Of a stretch of DNA of 7,769 nt, positions 1 to 6,504 are shown piece after piece. Under the pieces are notes generated by a model. That model made no database searches. It had not been told where the DNA came from and saw nothing but the letters and a program-made list of their open reading frames with translations. Source of the DNA: Actinomycetota bacterium (lineage in GTDB: Bacteria > Actinomycetota > Actinomycetes > Nanopelagicales > Nanopelagicaceae); contig WLME01000050.1 of assembly GCA_009700365.1 (NCBI GenBank), positions 1 through 7,769 on the forward strand. Reading direction: 5' to 3'. Made by a program: the position numbers and the translations under genes. Position 1 is the first letter of the stretch; the number at the start of each line of letters is the position of its first letter.

Positions 1-435
1 CGAACCTCGCGCTGTTTAATTCCCGCAACTGGATATTACGAATGGGCGACATCGCTTGGGAAATATCCACCTAAGCAGCCGTTCTATATATCTAACGAAG
101 CCGGAGCTCAGTTATCTATCGCTGGAATTTGGAGTTCATGGCAGAGTGAGAAAGGCGAAGTTATTCAGAGCGCTGCCATTATTACTCGAGAAGCAGTTGG
201 AGAACTCGCAACGATTCATAGTCGTATGCCAGTTTTTATGCCGATTGAGCGATGGAGTTACTGGCTTGATCCCAATATGCGCGACATCAACCGGCTTATC
301 AAGATGATGGATACGCCCGAACCAGACGCAGGCTTGATTGCACAACCTGTCTCTTCGAGAGTCAATGTAGTAGCCAACAATGGAGCCGAACTGATTATTC
401 CCATTGAGCTCGGAGCGCCAGAGACTCTCTTTTGA
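1..435 (+). CDS. SRAP-family (YedK/HMCES-like) abasic-site protein, 3' part
   Basis: The reading frame is open from the window's first base to a TGA at 433-435, giving the last 144 residues; the start, with the catalytic Cys2 expected for this family, lies outside. Two family signatures are visible: RCLIPATGYYEW (residues 4-15 of the fragment, Glu14 matching YedK Glu105) and IHSRMPVFM (His73 matching YedK His160), followed by a W-x-x-W-L-D-P segment typical of the C-terminal half. SRAP proteins form a covalent DNA-protein crosslink with abasic sites in single-stranded DNA and so protect them during replication; many are annotated as SOS response-associated peptidases. The gene ends 15 bases before sigR in the same frame and may be co-transcribed with it. 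Family assignment is firm; the exact role in this organism is inferred. Confidence 0.93.
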   Translation, partial: RTSRCLIPATGYYEWATSLGKYPPKQPFYISNEAGAQLSIAGIWSSWQSEKGEVIQSAAIITREAVGELATIHSRMPVFMPIERWSYWLDPNMRDINRLIKMMDTPEPDAGLIAQPVSSRVNVVANNGAELIIPIELGAPETLF

Positions 436-450
436 GATAACCTAGCATCG

Positions 451-1083
451 ATGACTTCCAAAGATTTGGTACTCGAAAGCGCAGCCGATCGCACCATTCG
501 GTTCGAGCGCGATGCCCTTGTCTTTACAAATCAGCTATACGCAGCAGCTCTTCGATATACAAAGAATCCAGAAGATGCGCGCGATTTGGTTCAAGATACT
601 TACTTAAAGGCATTCGCCTCTTTTCATCAATTTGAAGAAGGCACCAACTTGCGCGCTTGGCTCTACAGGGTGCTCACGACAACATTTATCAACTCCTATC
701 GCAAAGGCCAACGCCAACCTCAGATTGCCAATAACGAACTAGAAGATTGGCAAGTAGCAGAGGCACAATCACACACTAGCGATCAAGGTAAATCGGCTGA
801 ACAAGAAGCGCTCGAGAATTTACCTGATAGCGATATCAAACGAGCGCTCCAAGAGATTCCCGAAGAATTTCGAATCGTTGTCTATCTTGCCGATGTCGAA
901 GGATTCTCGTATAAGGAGATAGCAGAAATTGTTGGCACTCCTGCTGGCACAGTGATGTCACGACTTCATCGCGGCCGCAAACAGCTTCGCGAGAAACTTT
1001 CTGCGTATGCAAAGGAACTCGGTTACTCAACTGATGCGCCACCATCAAAGATGCCCCCAAAGAAGAAGGGGGGCGCAGAATGA
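451..1083 (+). CDS. sigR: ECF RNA polymerase sigma factor, SigR/SigH type
   Basis: A 210-residue group IV sigma factor that directs RNA polymerase to thiol-oxidative-stress promoters. Region 2 spans about residues 20-95, with the conserved stretches DARDLVQDTYLKAFASFHQF and NLRAWLYRVL then TFINSYRK. Region 4 spans about 128-185, with IPEEFRIVVYLADVEGFSYK, the helix-turn-helix EIAEIVGTPAGTVMSRLHRG and RKQLRE. The LPDSD and IPEEFR segments closely resemble Streptomyces SigR and mycobacterial SigH. The tail is Pro/Lys-rich (PPKKKGG). The ATG at 451 is the only sensible start: an in-frame TGA lies 15 bases upstream, so the N-terminally extended isoform known for Streptomyces SigR cannot be made here. 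No good Shine-Dalgarno precedes it, so reinitiation after the SRAP gene or a promoter inside that gene is possible. It overlaps rsrA, its presumed antagonist, by 4 bases. Confidence 0.96.
   Translation: MTSKDLVLESAADRTIRFERDALVFTNQLYAAALRYTKNPEDARDLVQDTYLKAFASFHQFEEGTNLRAWLYRVLTTTFINSYRKGQRQPQIANNELEDWQVAEAQSHTSDQGKSAEQEALENLPDSDIKRALQEIPEEFRIVVYLADVEGFSYKEIAEIVGTPAGTVMSRLHRGRKQLREKLSAYAKELGYSTDAPPSKMPPKKKGGAE
1053..1074 (+). promoter_or_regulatory. Hairpin sequestering the rsrA ribosome-binding site
   Basis: GCCCCC at 1053-1058 pairs perfectly with GGGGGC at 1069-1074 around a 10-base A/G loop, giving a stem of six G-C pairs inside the last codons of sigR. The G-run (AAGGGGGG, 1066-1073) is also the only plausible Shine-Dalgarno for rsrA, six bases before its ATG at 1080. 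The stem would therefore hide the rsrA ribosome-binding site until a ribosome finishing sigR opens it. The pairing is visible in the sequence; the regulatory role is inferred. Confidence 0.5.
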
Positions 1084-1475
1084 GTTTTATTGAAATCCAA
1101 TGCGGAGATGTACTTGCGTCGGTTGTCTTTATTATCGAAGGCGAGTTGCACGAGATTCCGCAGGCTCAAGCAATTCAGTCGCATTTAACGACCTGTATTG
1201 CCTGTTCGGCAGAGATTGAACACGAGCGATTAATGCACCAAATGTTGCAGGATGTATTGAAGCGCAGCTGCGTAGAAGAAGCACCTGAAGATCTCCATCA
1301 GAGCATTCATCGCCAATTGCGGGCACAGATGGCAGGGGCGGGCTCGACAGAAGTTGTCACTCAATTCAGCATGACCGAAATCTCTATTGAAATTGATGAA
1401 TTTGGAAATGTTGAACACCGAGAAATTCAAATAGAACAGACTCATATCCAGCACTTTATCGACGACGAGGACTAA
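1080..1475 (+). CDS. rsrA: Zinc-binding anti-sigma factor, RsrA-like (ZAS family)
   Basis: A 131-residue protein that probably binds and inactivates SigR under reducing conditions and releases it when disulfide stress oxidises its zinc site. The ZAS motif H-x3-C-x2-C is present as His35, Cys39, Cys42; Cys8 sits where RsrA Cys11, the remaining zinc ligand and disulfide partner, is found (Cys-to-His distance 27 here, 26 in RsrA). Cys64 in LKRSC matches the RsrA LVKRCC region. The N-terminal half (about 1-85) is the usual sigma-binding domain. Residues about 90-131 form an acidic, strand-like tail (TEISIEIDEFGNVEHREIQI) that the roughly 105-residue Streptomyces RsrA lacks. The ATGA overlap with sigR and a G-rich ribosome-binding site set the start. 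Overall sequence similarity is modest; motif and position carry the call. Confidence 0.88.
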   Translation: MSFIEIQCGDVLASVVFIIEGELHEIPQAQAIQSHLTTCIACSAEIEHERLMHQMLQDVLKRSCVEEAPEDLHQSIHRQLRAQMAGAGSTEVVTQFSMTEISIEIDEFGNVEHREIQIEQTHIQHFIDDED

Positions 1476-1485
1476 TCTCTTTCGT

Positions 1486-1890
1486 ATGAAACCTGCGGAA
1501 GAAGTACTTGGGGCAGTCGGCTTCTCAGTAATGACCGCACGCCCAGGAGATACCTGCGTGACTATGGGTGTCTCAGATCTGCCAGTGGTTGCGCCGTCTC
1601 ACTACCTCACTCTGATGGAGAATGCATGTGTAGCTGCATTGTCAGAGTATCTAGAATCTGGTGAGACTACATTTCTTACACACTCAACTCTTGAAATTGT
1701 AGGCTCTGCAACAGCAGGTGCAGAACTACGAGCAAACGCCCGCGTCATTGAAATCAATGGTCGGGAGCTCACCTTTGAATGTGAAGTCTACGAATCTGAG
1801 CGCCATCTAGCTCAAGCAGAAATAAAGAGGGCGACTGTTGAGCGAATATCTTTTCTCGCTCGCACAGCCGCCCAGTCTTTACTCAATTAA
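1486..1890 (+). CDS. Hotdog-fold FlK-like thioesterase family protein
   Basis: A 134-residue protein resembling FlK, the 139-residue fluoroacetyl-CoA thioesterase, and its many actinobacterial relatives. The best block is LTLMENACVAALSEYLESGE (residues 41-60), matching FlK LMEWACVRAMAPYLEPGE, followed by G-x-E-L and N-G-R-E-L-x-F beta segments. Glu45 matches FlK catalytic Glu50. In a gap-free alignment the positions of FlK Thr42 and His76 are Pro37 and Ile71, so the FlK catalytic triad is not intact. The protein may hydrolyse another acyl-CoA, work by a different mechanism, or only bind acyl-CoA. It follows rsrA after 10 bases, apparently the last gene of the sigR transcript. The ATG at 1486 has only a distant GAGGA (1467-1471). 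It converges on sodN with 10 bases between. Substrate unknown. Confidence 0.8.
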   Translation: MKPAEEVLGAVGFSVMTARPGDTCVTMGVSDLPVVAPSHYLTLMENACVAALSEYLESGETTFLTHSTLEIVGSATAGAELRANARVIEINGRELTFECEVYESERHLAQAEIKRATVERISFLARTAAQSLLN

Positions 1891-1891
1891 T

Positions 1892-1915
1892 ACAAAGCAA
1901 TTACGCCTTCTTTGT
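1892..1915. terminator. Weak hairpin between convergent thioesterase gene and sodN
   Basis: ACAAAG (1892-1897) pairs perfectly with CTTTGT (1910-1915) around a 12-base loop, straddling the sodN stop codon. The stem is short and A/T-rich and has no clear T-tract in either direction, so it is at best a weak bidirectional terminator. Confidence 0.22.
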
Positions 1916-2299
1916 CTCCCAGAAAATTGCAGCAATTTCATCAATCTTTGCAATCAATTGATCTGCGACTGCAACATCTTGAGTGCCCTTTGTGCCAGCT
2001 GCTCCTGCAAGTTTTGTAGCCTCATTGAAGAGTGAATGAAGTTGTGGGTACTTCTCGAAGTGAGGAGCCTTGAAGTAATCAGTCCAAAGAACCCATAGGT
2101 GTTCCTTAACCTGATGTGAACGCTCTTCTTTAATTGCCACAGAGCGTGAGCGGAAATCTGCATCTGGATTTGCTGCATATTTTTCCATGCAGGCCTTAAC
2201 AGAGAGCGCTTCAATCTTTGCCTGTGCTGGGTCATAGACGCCGCAAGGCAGATCGCAGTGTGCGTGAACGGTAATAGTTGGTGTGAATATATTTCTCAT
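1901..2299 (-). CDS. sodN: Nickel superoxide dismutase precursor
   Basis: A 132-residue precursor of Ni-SOD, which dismutates superoxide to oxygen and hydrogen peroxide. A 13-residue leader (MRNIFTPTITVHA) precedes the nickel hook HCDLPCGVYDPAQ; after cleavage His1 (precursor His14), Cys2 and Cys6 are the nickel ligands, with Asp3 and Tyr9 also in place. The rest follows the four-helix family pattern: LWVLWTDYFKAPHFEKYPQLH in the middle and IFWETKKA at the C-terminus, as in Streptomyces SodN. The mature form would be about 119 residues, close to the usual 117. The ATG at 2297-2299 gives the normal short leader; a longer in-frame start at 2353 would add an unrelated stretch reading over sodX. 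No Shine-Dalgarno is evident. It is divergent from sodX, the protease expected to remove the leader. The enzyme probably acts in the cytoplasm, as the leader is not a secretion signal. Confidence 0.97.
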   Translation of the reverse strand: MRNIFTPTITVHAHCDLPCGVYDPAQAKIEALSVKACMEKYAANPDADFRSRSVAIKEERSHQVKEHLWVLWTDYFKAPHFEKYPQLHSLFNEATKLAGAAGTKGTQDVAVADQLIAKIDEIAAIFWETKKA

Positions 2300-2338
2300 G
2301 AGAGCGAGACTACTGCAGGTCTCACTAGAATTCGAGTT
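2300..2338. promoter_or_regulatory. Divergent sodN/sodX control region with inverted repeat
   Basis: Only 39 bases separate the two start codons. An inverted repeat, AGCGAGAC (2303-2310) and GTCTCACT (2319-2326), pairs at 7 of 8 positions across an 8-base spacer. For sodX, TAGAAT (2326-2331) is one mismatch from the -10 consensus and ends 7 bases before the ATG. For sodN, the minus strand has TAGTCT (2312-2307), a poorer match, also ending 7 bases before its ATG. That spacing suits leaderless transcripts and would explain the absence of Shine-Dalgarno sites. Both -10 candidates touch the repeat arms, so one bound protein could control both genes. The repeat is visible; promoter and operator roles are inferred. 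Confidence 0.5.
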
Positions 2339-2671
2339 ATGGCCAAATACCAATCGATGGTTGTAGAAGGCGACTCAATGTCGCCTACATATAACCATGG
2401 TGATTGGCTCTTCGGGCGTTGGGCCCATTACGCAGCTACTGGCATCTTCGGCATAAAAGCCAATGATGTCGTGGTGATAGAACGCGAAGACCAGCCAGGT
2501 ATTTTCTATGTAAAGCGAATCACTGAGATACGAAAATCTGGAAATCAGGAGACATCCATTTTTCTCTTAAGCGATAACGAAGCTGGCACCGATTCAAGGC
2601 AATGGGGTTGGTTACCGATTTCAACAGTGCGGGCAAAGATTTATTTCCGAATAAAGCGCAGAAAAGGTTGA
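2339..2671 (+). CDS. sodX: Nickel-type superoxide dismutase maturation protease
   Basis: A 110-residue S26-type (signal peptidase-like) serine protease of the SodX family, which removes the SodN leader so that the new N-terminal His can ligate nickel. The catalytic serine box is VVEGDSMSPTYNHGDWL (residues 8-24, Ser13); the general-base lysine is Lys59 in FYVKRI; the later conserved box is SDNEAGTDSRQWGWLP. No obvious membrane anchor is present, unlike secretory signal peptidases and consistent with a cytoplasmic substrate. The ATG at 2339 is preferred: it follows a -10-like TAGAAT by 7 bases and leaves the divergent gap intact, whereas the open frame back to 2258 would run into sodN. Met7 (MVVEGDSM) is a possible alternative start. 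Pairing with sodN makes the function nearly certain. Confidence 0.94.
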   Translation: MAKYQSMVVEGDSMSPTYNHGDWLFGRWAHYAATGIFGIKANDVVVIEREDQPGIFYVKRITEIRKSGNQETSIFLLSDNEAGTDSRQWGWLPISTVRAKIYFRIKRRKG

Positions 2672-2700
2672 TTCACTTCTAGCGAGTGAATGCCTCAACC
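2666..2700 (-). terminator. Hairpin terminator at the kgd/sodX convergence
   Basis: On the plus strand GGTTGA+TTCACT (2666-2677) pairs with AGTGAA (2685-2690) plus TCAACC (2695-2700): 12 base pairs with a 4-base bulge (TGCC) and a 7-base loop. In the kgd direction the stem is followed by TTTTC (2665-2661), so it reads as an intrinsic terminator for kgd. The last six kgd codons form one arm and the kgd stop lies in the loop; the sodX stop TGA (2669-2671) lies in the other arm. Terminating sodX as well is possible, but no T-tract follows on that side. Confidence 0.65.
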
Positions 2701-5700
2701 ATTAACGCCTTTGCTTCATCTTCGTGCAGGTGGTGATTTCCAGTTGCTGGAGATGCAGATGCACGGCGAGAAATACGTCGCAGGACGCGATTATCTACAG
2801 ATGTGCCACCGATAGCTTCAGTTGTGCTGAGTGCAACGTGCGGCCATGCACCTTGATTAGCAGGTTCATCTTGTACCCAGAGCAAATTAGCGTTTGGATG
2901 CTTCTTCGCTTCGACTTCCATCTGCGCAACAGGGAATGGATATAAACGTTCGACGCGCACAATCGCAGTACTGCTGTCGTTGAGACGAGCACGCTCTGCT
3001 ACGAGATCATGGTAAATCTTTCCTGAACAGAAGATGAGACGAGTTGCATTCTGAACTTCGTTATCCCCGATTACAGGTAAGAATGTTCCTGAAGTGAAAT
3101 CGCTGATTGATGACGCAGCTGCCTTAAGACGCAACATCGACTTAGGAGTGAATACAACCATCGGACGACGCTTTGGATTTGCTGCATGGAAACGAAGAAG
3201 ATGGAAGTACGAGGCAGGAGTTGAAGGTTGCGCAACAGTCATATTCTTCTCGGCGCAGAGAGCTAAGAAGCGCTCGATACGAGCTGATGAGTGATCTGGT
3301 CCTTGGCCTTCATAACCATGTGGAAGCAAGAGCACTACAGAAGAACGCTCGCCCCACTTTTGCAGTGCAGAAGATACGAATTCATCGATGATCGTCTGCG
3401 CGCCATTTGCAAAGTCACCGAACTGGCCTTCCCACAGTACAAGCGCCTCATCGCGAACAACGGAATATCCATATTCAAAGCCCATTGCCGCATATTCACT
3501 GAGCAAGGAGTCGATGACGAAGAATTGATTTGCATCAGAGATGAGGGAACGAAGCGGAGTCCATTCGCTGCCATTCTCTTTATCAATAATTACTGCATGG
3601 CGATTAGAGAATGTTCCGCGTCGAGAATCTTGTCCAGCTAAACGAATTGGACGACCTTCTTTGAGCAATGAACCAAAAGCAAGCATTTCTCCGGTTGACC
3701 AATCAATCGTGCCGTCATTGATTGATTCGGCGCGACGTTGAAGCTGCGGAAGAAGTTTTGGATGGACATTGAACCCATCGGGAACTGCAGTCTGAGTTGC
3801 AGCAATTTCTCGAATGAGTTGCTCAGAGATAAATGTAGGAACGTCTTCGGCATTCGGAACGATTGGAGGCACAAAGTTTGGATCGTGCTCTTCCTGGTAA
3901 TTTGCAACCGATGCAAATACTTCCTCAAGTTGCTTCTGGTAATCGCGTGCAATTTCATCTGCTTCGGCAGGGGTGATATCTCCACGACCAACGAGCGCCT
4001 CTGTATACAAAGTACGAGTAGTCCGCTTTTCATCAATTAATTTATACATAAGTGGCTGAGTAAAGCTTGGTTCATCACCCTCGTTATGTCCTCGACGTCG
4101 GTAGCAGACCATGTCAATCACAACATCTTTATTGAATGCTTGGCGATATTCAAAGGCAAGATGTGCAACGCGAACACATGCTTCAGGATCATCACCATTG
4201 ACATGGAAAATTGGAGCTTCAATTAACTTGGCAATATCTGTTGAGTAGCGCGAAGTTCGTGAAGAACTTGGTGAAGTGGTAAATCCAACTTGGTTATTTA
4301 CAACTATGTGAATTGTGCCGCCAGTGCGATAGCCCGGTAACCCTGAAAGTTGCAAAGTCTCGGCATTGACGCCTTGACCAGCAAATGAAGCGTCTCCGTG
4401 TAGAAGAATAGGTAGAACTGAGTAGGCACCCTTTGTATTGAGGCGATCCTGCTTTGCACGCACAATTCCCTCGAGCACAGGATTTACCGCTTCTAGGTGT
4501 GATGGATTTGCAGCGAGATAGATCTTTGTCTTAGCTCCGGATTCTGCTGTGAAGATTCCTTCAGTACCTAAGTGGTACTTGACGTCTCCTGAACCATGAA
4601 CTTCATTTTCCGCATAATGCCCTTGGAACTCTTGGAATATTTGGCCCACTGATTTTCCAGCAATATTTGCAAGCATATTGAGGCGACCTCGGTGTGGCAT
4701 ACCGATACAGACTTCATCAAGTCCGCGCTCTGCTGCTGCCGAGACGATTGCATCAGTAATCGGAATTACTGATTCGCCGCCTTCAAGCGAGAATCGCTTC
4801 TGCCCAACGAACTTTGTTTGTAAGAATGATTCAAAAGCTTCAGCGCTATTGAGTTTACGCAAGATGCGAAGTTGTTCTTCGCGCGCAGTCATATAAACGC
4901 CAACTTCCATATGCTCTTGCATCCAACGACGCTCTTCTGGAATTGAAATATGCATGTATTCAACGCCGATAGAGCGACAGTATGAATCACGAAGGATTCC
5001 AAGAATTTTGCGAAGTGGAAGGAACTTCTTGCCGCCAAATCCGCCTGTTGCAAATTCACGATCGAGATCCCACAAGGTAAGGCCATGGTTTACAACATCT
5101 AGATCAGGATGTGTACGTTGAACATAAACAAGTGGATCGGTATCAGCCATCAGGTGACCCCATGTGCGGTATGCCTGGATGAGCTGCTGTACACGCGCAG
5201 TCTTATCAATCTCTTCATCTTTCGTTACGGCAAAGTCAACAGCCCAACGAATTGGTTCGTAAGGAATACGAAGCGCTGTAAAGATCTCGTCATAGAAACC
5301 TTCTGCACCAAGTAAAAATTCGTGGATGCGACGCAAGTAATCACCCGATTGCGCACCTTGAATAACGCGGTGATCGTATGTACTTGTGAGCGTTAAAACT
5401 TTGCTTATTGCCATACGTGAAAGTGTTTCTTCATTTGCACCTTGGAATTCAGCAGGGTAATCAAGTGCACCAACACCCATGATGAGCCCTTGTCCCTGCA
5501 CTAACCGCGGAACAGAGTGAACAGTTCCGATTGTGCCTGGGTTAGTAAGTGAAACAGTGGTGCCTGCATAATCTTCAACAGTTAGCGTTCCGCTGCGCGC
5601 CTTCTTCACAATCTCTTCATAGGCGACCCAGAACTGACCGAAATCAAGTTCTTCGCAACCTTTAATAGATGGAACAAGAAGTTGGCGAGTTCCATCTGGC

Positions 5701-6455
5701 TTAGCCAAGTCAATAGCAATACCTAAATTGATATGTTCTGGTTTTCCAAGTGCTGGCTTTCCATCGAGTTCTCCGTAGAAAGCATTCATCTCTGGCATAG
5801 CGCGAATTGCTTTGATCATTGCGTAGGCGATGATGTGGGTAAATGAAACTTTTCCACCACGTGTGCGCTTGAGATGATTATTTACAACGATGCGATTATC
5901 AATCATTAACTTCGCTGGAATTGCGCGGACAGATGTTGCAGTCGGCACAGCGAGAGACGCTTCCATGCTCTGCACAACGCGAGCTGCAACACCGCGAATT
6001 GGTTCAAGAGTTGATGCACTTGGTGTGGCTAGAGTTGGAATTGGTTTTGCAACGGGCTGAGCAGGAGTTGCAGGCGCCACATTGACATTACGAACAATTG
6101 GTTGCGATTGCACTGGTTGCGATTGCGTTACTGAACTTACTTGCGCGTTCGCTGGCTGAGCAGGAACCTGTGCCACGGAAATGTTCTGGTCGGCTCGGAC
6201 AGGTGCAGCGGGAGCAACGGGTGTTGTTCCAGGCATTGAAATATTTGGAGGAGTTACAGGTTTTGGTGTTGGGGGAGTTCCACCCTTAGGCGAATTAGTT
6301 TGGGGCGCACCAGCTGAGGGCGCACCTGCTTGCGGATTATTTTGAAAGTAGGTAACCCATTCAGCGGGAAGTGAGGATGGATCTGCTTGGTATCGCTCGT
6401 ACATTTCTTCAACGAGCCAATCATTAGCGCCGAAGTCCTGACCTGATTGCGACAC
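2679..6455 (-). CDS. kgd: Multifunctional 2-oxoglutarate dehydrogenase/decarboxylase (fused E2-type acyltransferase and E1)
   Basis: A 1258-residue homologue of mycobacterial Kgd/SucA and corynebacterial OdhA, at the 2-oxoglutarate step of the TCA cycle. In order: the N-terminal GANDWLVEEMYERYQADPSS segment (9-28); a Pro/Ala/Gln linker (about 41-147); an E2-type acyltransferase domain without lipoyl domain (about 150-385) with catalytic DHRVIQG (His362); and the ThDP-dependent E1 domain (about 400-1258). E1 landmarks are MPHRGRLNML (586-595), NPSHLEAVNP (650-659), the ThDP/Mg motif GDAS...NN (687-688, 720-721), RRGHNEGDEPSFTQP (787-801) and HGYEGQGPDHSSARIERFL (1046-1064). The length is near the roughly 1230 typical of the family. 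The start is GTG, set by an AAAGGAG ribosome-binding site. In relatives the enzyme works with lipoylated E2 and E3, and a FHA protein (GarA/OdhI) inhibits it; neither partner is in this window. The gene appears intact. Confidence 0.97.
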   Translation of the reverse strand: MSQSGQDFGANDWLVEEMYERYQADPSSLPAEWVTYFQNNPQAGAPSAGAPQTNSPKGGTPPTPKPVTPPNISMPGTTPVAPAAPVRADQNISVAQVPAQPANAQVSSVTQSQPVQSQPIVRNVNVAPATPAQPVAKPIPTLATPSASTLEPIRGVAARVVQSMEASLAVPTATSVRAIPAKLMIDNRIVVNNHLKRTRGGKVSFTHIIAYAMIKAIRAMPEMNAFYGELDGKPALGKPEHINLGIAIDLAKPDGTRQLLVPSIKGCEELDFGQFWVAYEEIVKKARSGTLTVEDYAGTTVSLTNPGTIGTVHSVPRLVQGQGLIMGVGALDYPAEFQGANEETLSRMAISKVLTLTSTYDHRVIQGAQSGDYLRRIHEFLLGAEGFYDEIFTALRIPYEPIRWAVDFAVTKDEEIDKTARVQQLIQAYRTWGHLMADTDPLVYVQRTHPDLDVVNHGLTLWDLDREFATGGFGGKKFLPLRKILGILRDSYCRSIGVEYMHISIPEERRWMQEHMEVGVYMTAREEQLRILRKLNSAEAFESFLQTKFVGQKRFSLEGGESVIPITDAIVSAAAERGLDEVCIGMPHRGRLNMLANIAGKSVGQIFQEFQGHYAENEVHGSGDVKYHLGTEGIFTAESGAKTKIYLAANPSHLEAVNPVLEGIVRAKQDRLNTKGAYSVLPILLHGDASFAGQGVNAETLQLSGLPGYRTGGTIHIVVNNQVGFTTSPSSSRTSRYSTDIAKLIEAPIFHVNGDDPEACVRVAHLAFEYRQAFNKDVVIDMVCYRRRGHNEGDEPSFTQPLMYKLIDEKRTTRTLYTEALVGRGDITPAEADEIARDYQKQLEEVFASVANYQEEHDPNFVPPIVPNAEDVPTFISEQLIREIAATQTAVPDGFNVHPKLLPQLQRRAESINDGTIDWSTGEMLAFGSLLKEGRPIRLAGQDSRRGTFSNRHAVIIDKENGSEWTPLRSLISDANQFFVIDSLLSEYAAMGFEYGYSVVRDEALVLWEGQFGDFANGAQTIIDEFVSSALQKWGERSSVVLLLPHGYEGQGPDHSSARIERFLALCAEKNMTVAQPSTPASYFHLLRFHAANPKRRPMVVFTPKSMLRLKAAASSISDFTSGTFLPVIGDNEVQNATRLIFCSGKIYHDLVAERARLNDSSTAIVRVERLYPFPVAQMEVEAKKHPNANLLWVQDEPANQGAWPHVALSTTEAIGGTSVDNRVLRRISRRASASPATGNHHLHEDEAKALMVEAFTR
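6099..6126 (-). repeat. 15-base tandem repeat in the kgd linker
   Basis: TGGTTGCGATTGC occurs at 6099-6111 and identically at 6114-6126, a 15-base period (five codons). On the minus strand it encodes QSQPV-QSQPI (Kgd residues 111-120). It stays in frame inside the flexible linker and looks like slippage tolerated there. Confidence 0.85.
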
Positions 6456-6461
6456 TGAGCG

Positions 6462-6468
6462 CTCCTTT
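6462..6468 (-). promoter_or_regulatory. Ribosome-binding site deciding the GTG start of kgd
   Basis: The minus strand reads AAAGGAG six bases before the GTG at 6455-6453. This is the best Shine-Dalgarno in the window, and it fixes the non-ATG start just ahead of the conserved GANDWLVEEMY segment. Confidence 0.85.
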
Positions 6469-6504
6469 GCGATCTCTACTTATCTACTACGTAAATCTCT
6501 GTGT

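Noticed and set aside
124..149. GGAAT at 124-128 as the -35 of a SigR-type autoregulatory promoter for sigR
   Set aside because: No GTT occurs 16-20 bases downstream, so the two-part motif is not satisfied.
436..450. Possible SRAP-SigR fusion by readthrough of the in-frame TGA
   Set aside because: Both proteins have normal family termini, and nothing such as a recoding structure supports readthrough.
1901..2353. Longer 150-residue version of the sodN product starting at 2353
   Set aside because: The extra 18 residues read across the sodN/sodX gap and the sodX start and resemble nothing; the ATG at 2299 gives the normal short Ni-SOD leader.
2258..2671. Longer 137-residue version of the sodX product starting at 2258
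   Set aside because: The first 27 residues would overlap the sodN leader and nickel-hook codons on the other strand and are not SodX-like.
3638..4040. Open frames of about 100-130 residues on both strands inside kgd (3638-4036 minus, 3738-4040 plus)
   Set aside because: They lie wholly within the intact, motif-rich kgd frame and their translations are low-quality Cys/Arg/Ser-rich sequences without domains.
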